Below, one piece after another: positions 16,313 to 17,979 of a DNA stretch of 17,979 bases. Each line of letters starts with the position of its first letter. Positions within the stretch are counted from its first letter, which is position 1. Made by a program: the position numbers and the translations under genes. The notes beneath the pieces are model-generated. The model ran no database searches. It saw only the letters and a program-made list of their open reading frames with translations, and was not told the origin of the DNA. Source of the DNA: Chloroflexota bacterium (GTDB lineage: Bacteria > Chloroflexota > Limnocylindria > P2-11E); NCBI GenBank assembly GCA_005883775.1, contig VBEU01000073.1, positions 5,567 through 23,545 of the forward strand, given 5' to 3'.

Positions 16313-16986
16313 GGTTCCTTCATGACGTAGCCGACACCGCGCACCGTCTGGATCACCCGCGGTTCGCCCGCCGTCTCGAGCTTGCGCCGGAGATAGCCGA
16401 CGTACACGTCCAGCGAGTTCGAGTCGGGGCCGAAGTCATACCCCCAGACGCGGTCGAAGATCACGTCGCGCGGAAGGACCTTCCGGGGGTTGGCGATAAA
16501 GAGCTCCAGGAGCGAGTACTCCGTGCGCGTCAGCGGGATCAGGCGGTCGCCGCGGCGGCATTCCATGGCGTCGCGATCGAGCGAGATGTCCATGAAGCGG
16601 AGAACGCCGCGCGCCTTCGCGCCGTCGTCGCCGCGACGGCCCAGCGCTCGTATGCGCGCGAGGAGCTCGTCTAGCGCGAACGGCTTCACGAGATAGTCGT
16701 CGGCGCCGGCGTCCAGACCTTCGACGCGATCGCGGACGGCCGCGCGCGCGGTCAGCATGAGGACGGGGACCTGATTGCCTGAGGCCCGCAGGCGGCGGCA
16801 GACCTCGACACCGTCGAGACCGGGCAGACCGAGATCGAGGACGACGGCGTCGTACGGGTTCGTCATCGCGAGCTCCAGGCCGGCGGGGCCCTCCCGGGCG
16901 AGGTCCGCCTTGTGGCCGGCCCCGCGCAACGCCCGCTCGACGGCATCCCGGACAGCGGGCTCATCTTCGACCAAAAGGACACGCAT
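16309..16986 (-). CDS. OmpR/PhoB-type response regulator
   Basis: The 225-residue transcription factor has a receiver domain followed by a winged helix. Receiver residues are Glu7-Asp8, phospho-acceptor Asp51 (VVLDLGLPG), Thr79 and Lys101 (YLVKPF). The C-terminal domain contains LTRTEYSLLELFIANPRKVLPRDVIFDRVWGYDF and the wing segment SNSLDVYVGYLRRKLE...VIQTVRGVGYVMKEP. I chose ATG 16986, where the receiver strand MRVLLVEDEP begins; the upstream extension to 17034 adds a non-homologous, proline-rich tail. No SD precedes this ATG, and TAAACT ends eight bases upstream, so the mRNA may be leaderless. It is translated with the kinase via a four-base overlap and faces the divergent secreted-repeat gene, which it may regulate. 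Confidence 0.95.
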   Translation of the reverse strand: MRVLLVEDEPAVRDAVERALRGAGHKADLAREGPAGLELAMTNPYDAVVLDLGLPGLDGVEVCRRLRASGNQVPVLMLTARAAVRDRVEGLDAGADDYLVKPFALDELLARIRALGRRGDDGAKARGVLRFMDISLDRDAMECRRGDRLIPLTRTEYSLLELFIANPRKVLPRDVIFDRVWGYDFGPDSNSLDVYVGYLRRKLETAGEPRVIQTVRGVGYVMKEP

Positions 16987-16994
16987 TGGTGTCG

Positions 16995-17000
16995 AGTTTA
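16995..17000 (-). promoter_or_regulatory. Possible -10 box for the regulator/kinase genes
   Basis: The minus strand reads TAAACT, matching four of six bases of TATAAT. It ends eight bases before the regulator's ATG, so initiation would begin at or within two bases of the start codon. The -35 region (around CCGTTC) is poor, so the sigma factor match is weak. Confidence 0.3.
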
Positions 17001-17013
17001 CGAGCGGACCCGG

Positions 17014-17048
17014 TAAGAACGGCCTAAGGAACACCGTCCTTAGCGAAC
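17014..17048. promoter_or_regulatory. Operator-like repeats between the regulator and the secreted protein gene
   Basis: TAAGAAC (17014-17020) and TAAGGAAC (17025-17032) start 11 bases apart, one helical turn, as expected for tandem half-sites of OmpR-type regulators. TTAGCGAAC (17040-17048) is a third, looser copy. Over the same stretch CTAAGGA (17024-17030) and TCCTTAG (17037-17043) form a perfect inverted repeat with a six-base spacer. The site sits in the 138-base divergent gap between the response regulator and the secreted protein gene, a natural place for autoregulation and for control of the secreted protein. Confidence 0.5.
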
Positions 17049-17124
17049 TCTTGGAATCTTTTCATGCAACGAGGGCCCGCCGATCGTTTGCTAGTCATGT
17101 ACACGACCTCGGAAAGGGGATCGC

Positions 17125-17856
17125 GTGAACGCAATACAACCAGCGAAAGCACTTCTCATCGCGGCGGTCATCGGGCTTGGCCTCTCGGGCGGGTTCGCGG
17201 CAGCCGCCTTCCTCCCGGGGGGTAATGCTCCCGCCGCGGTCTCCCAGATCTGGGACCAGACCGTTGGACAGATGTTCGGCAACGTATTGGGTGAAAAGGG
17301 CTCGTACTTCACGGCGGCGGCGACCTACATCGGGATCACCGAGGCGCAGCTCCGGACCGAGCTTGGAACAGACAAGAGCCTCGCCGACGTGGCGATCGGG
17401 CACGGAAAGACGCGCGACGGACTTATCGCCGCTCTTACGGCGGCCCAGCAGCAGAACATCGCGACGCTCGTCGACCAGAAGGGCATCGGCGCCCGACCGA
17501 ACCCGGCGAACGGCTACGGCCCCGGACCGGGCTTCGGCCGCGGACCCGGCGACAGAAACGTGATCGGTAACTCTCTGGCAACGGCGGCAACCTACCTCGG
17601 TACCACCGCCGCCGACCTCGAAACCAAGATGCGTGCGGGTCAGACACTGGCCCAGATCGCGAACGCGACCGCGGGCAAGAGCCGTGATGGTCTCCTGAAC
17701 GCGCTCGTCGCCGACGCCACCGCGAAGATCGACGCAGCCCAGAAGGCCGGCACGATCACCGCGGATCAGGCGACCCAGCAAAAGTCGAACCTCTCCACGC
17801 GCTTGGCGCAGCTCATCGACAACACCGGTCCGTTCCCTGGGCGGCGTGGCCGCTAG
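17125..17856 (+). CDS. Secreted two-repeat protein (DUF2680-like appearance), function unknown
   Basis: The 243-residue protein has a signal sequence (AKALLIAAVIGLGLSGGFAAAA, about 7-28) and two related helical units. Unit one is near 61-118 (FTAAATYIGITEAQLRTEL...SLADVAIGHGKTRDGLIAAL). Unit two is near 150-233 (LATAATYLGTTAADLETKM...TLAQIANATAGKSRDGLLNAL). Each has the pattern A-A-x-Y-[IL]-G-x-T, then [ST]LA, then [KS]-[ST]-RDGL. The second unit adds an AGTITADQATQ turn seen in DUF2680-like exported proteins. A Gly/Pro-rich linker (GYGPGPGFGRGPGDR, 130-144) joins the units, and the tail ends PFPGRRGR. The GTG start has AAAGGGGA four bases upstream. It lies opposite the regulator/kinase genes, so co-regulation is likely; its role is not known. 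A hairpin terminator follows. Confidence 0.8.
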   Translation: MNAIQPAKALLIAAVIGLGLSGGFAAAAFLPGGNAPAAVSQIWDQTVGQMFGNVLGEKGSYFTAAATYIGITEAQLRTELGTDKSLADVAIGHGKTRDGLIAALTAAQQQNIATLVDQKGIGARPNPANGYGPGPGFGRGPGDRNVIGNSLATAATYLGTTAADLETKMRAGQTLAQIANATAGKSRDGLLNALVADATAKIDAAQKAGTITADQATQQKSNLSTRLAQLIDNTGPFPGRRGR

Positions 17857-17881
17857 CCGCAACCGGCCAGCTCCTTCCGCA

Positions 17882-17914
17882 GACGGTGCCGGGCTCACCA
17901 GGTCCGGCACCGTC
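17882..17914 (+). terminator. Terminator hairpin after the secreted two-repeat gene
   Basis: GACGGTGCCGG (17882-17892) pairs perfectly with CCGGCACCGTC (17904-17914) around an 11-base loop, 26 bases past the stop codon. It is followed by CCCCGTTTGG, with only a short T-run. The tail matches the CGTTTGG after the terminator at 7697-7727. If the next gene starts further upstream than 17924 this hairpin would lie inside it. Confidence 0.75.
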
Positions 17915-17923
17915 CCCGTTTGG

Positions 17924-17979
17924 ATGCTCAAGCTGACCGCCGTCGCGACGGTGCTGAACGTGTTCTTCTTCGGCTTTGG
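17924..17979 (+). CDS. Possible start of a membrane protein gene (cut by the window end)
   Basis: From an ATG at 17924 the frame reads MLKLTAVATVLNVFFFGF and stays open to the window edge, like the first membrane helix of an inner-membrane protein. No good ribosome site precedes it. The same frame is open further upstream, to a GTG that overlaps the end of the secreted-repeat gene, so the true start is uncertain. No family can be named. Confidence 0.35.
   Translation, partial: MLKLTAVATVLNVFFFGF

Noticed and set aside
17095..17931. 278-codon open frame on the minus strand over the secreted-repeat gene
   Set aside because: It is the complement of a gene with a good ribosome site, signal peptide and internal repeats; the antisense product has no recognisable fold.

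Overview
This is a high-GC bacterial window, densely packed with genes on both strands. There is no rRNA, tRNA, CRISPR array or recognisable insertion sequence. Frequent GTG and TTG starts, several genes without a Shine-Dalgarno (SD) site, and the gene families present suggest an environmental, probably soil or aquatic, Chloroflexota-like or actinobacterial-like genome, most likely a metagenome assembly. The lineage is inference only.

Left part (1-4512): a partial gene end and a perfect hairpin, then a minus-strand cluster read right to left. It holds a DinB-like protein, acetyl-CoA synthetase (acs) and a metabolite:H+ symporter-type MFS transporter. The 354-base gap between acs and the transporter contains a nested inverted-repeat structure of about 140 nt. 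Together these look like uptake and activation of acetate or a related organic acid.

Middle (4592-7676): an HU-type DNA-binding protein, a broken P-loop kinase whose Walker A region is missing, a stand-alone LigD-type ATP-dependent DNA ligase with a shortened catalytic core, a four-helix membrane protein and a secreted six-cysteine repeat protein closed by a strong terminator.

ABC region (7780-10598): two overlapping DppB/DppC-type permease genes. The second carries an extra membrane helix and an exported domain of about 315 residues. No ATPase or binding protein is visible.

Right part (10600-17979): a LigD-type primase/polymerase gene broken by an internal deletion lies downstream of an NAD-type malic enzyme. 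A divergent TauE/SafE permease follows, then a DUF2652-plus-SRPBCC protein, then a histidine kinase and OmpR-type regulator pair that faces a secreted two-repeat protein across an intergenic region with operator-like repeats.

Points most worth a second look: the DppC permease fused to an exported domain; the structured element at 1882-2021; three genes with internal losses of roughly 80-100 nt; and the kinase/regulator/secreted-protein locus, where both exported parts carry a Gly-Pro-Arg-rich segment.
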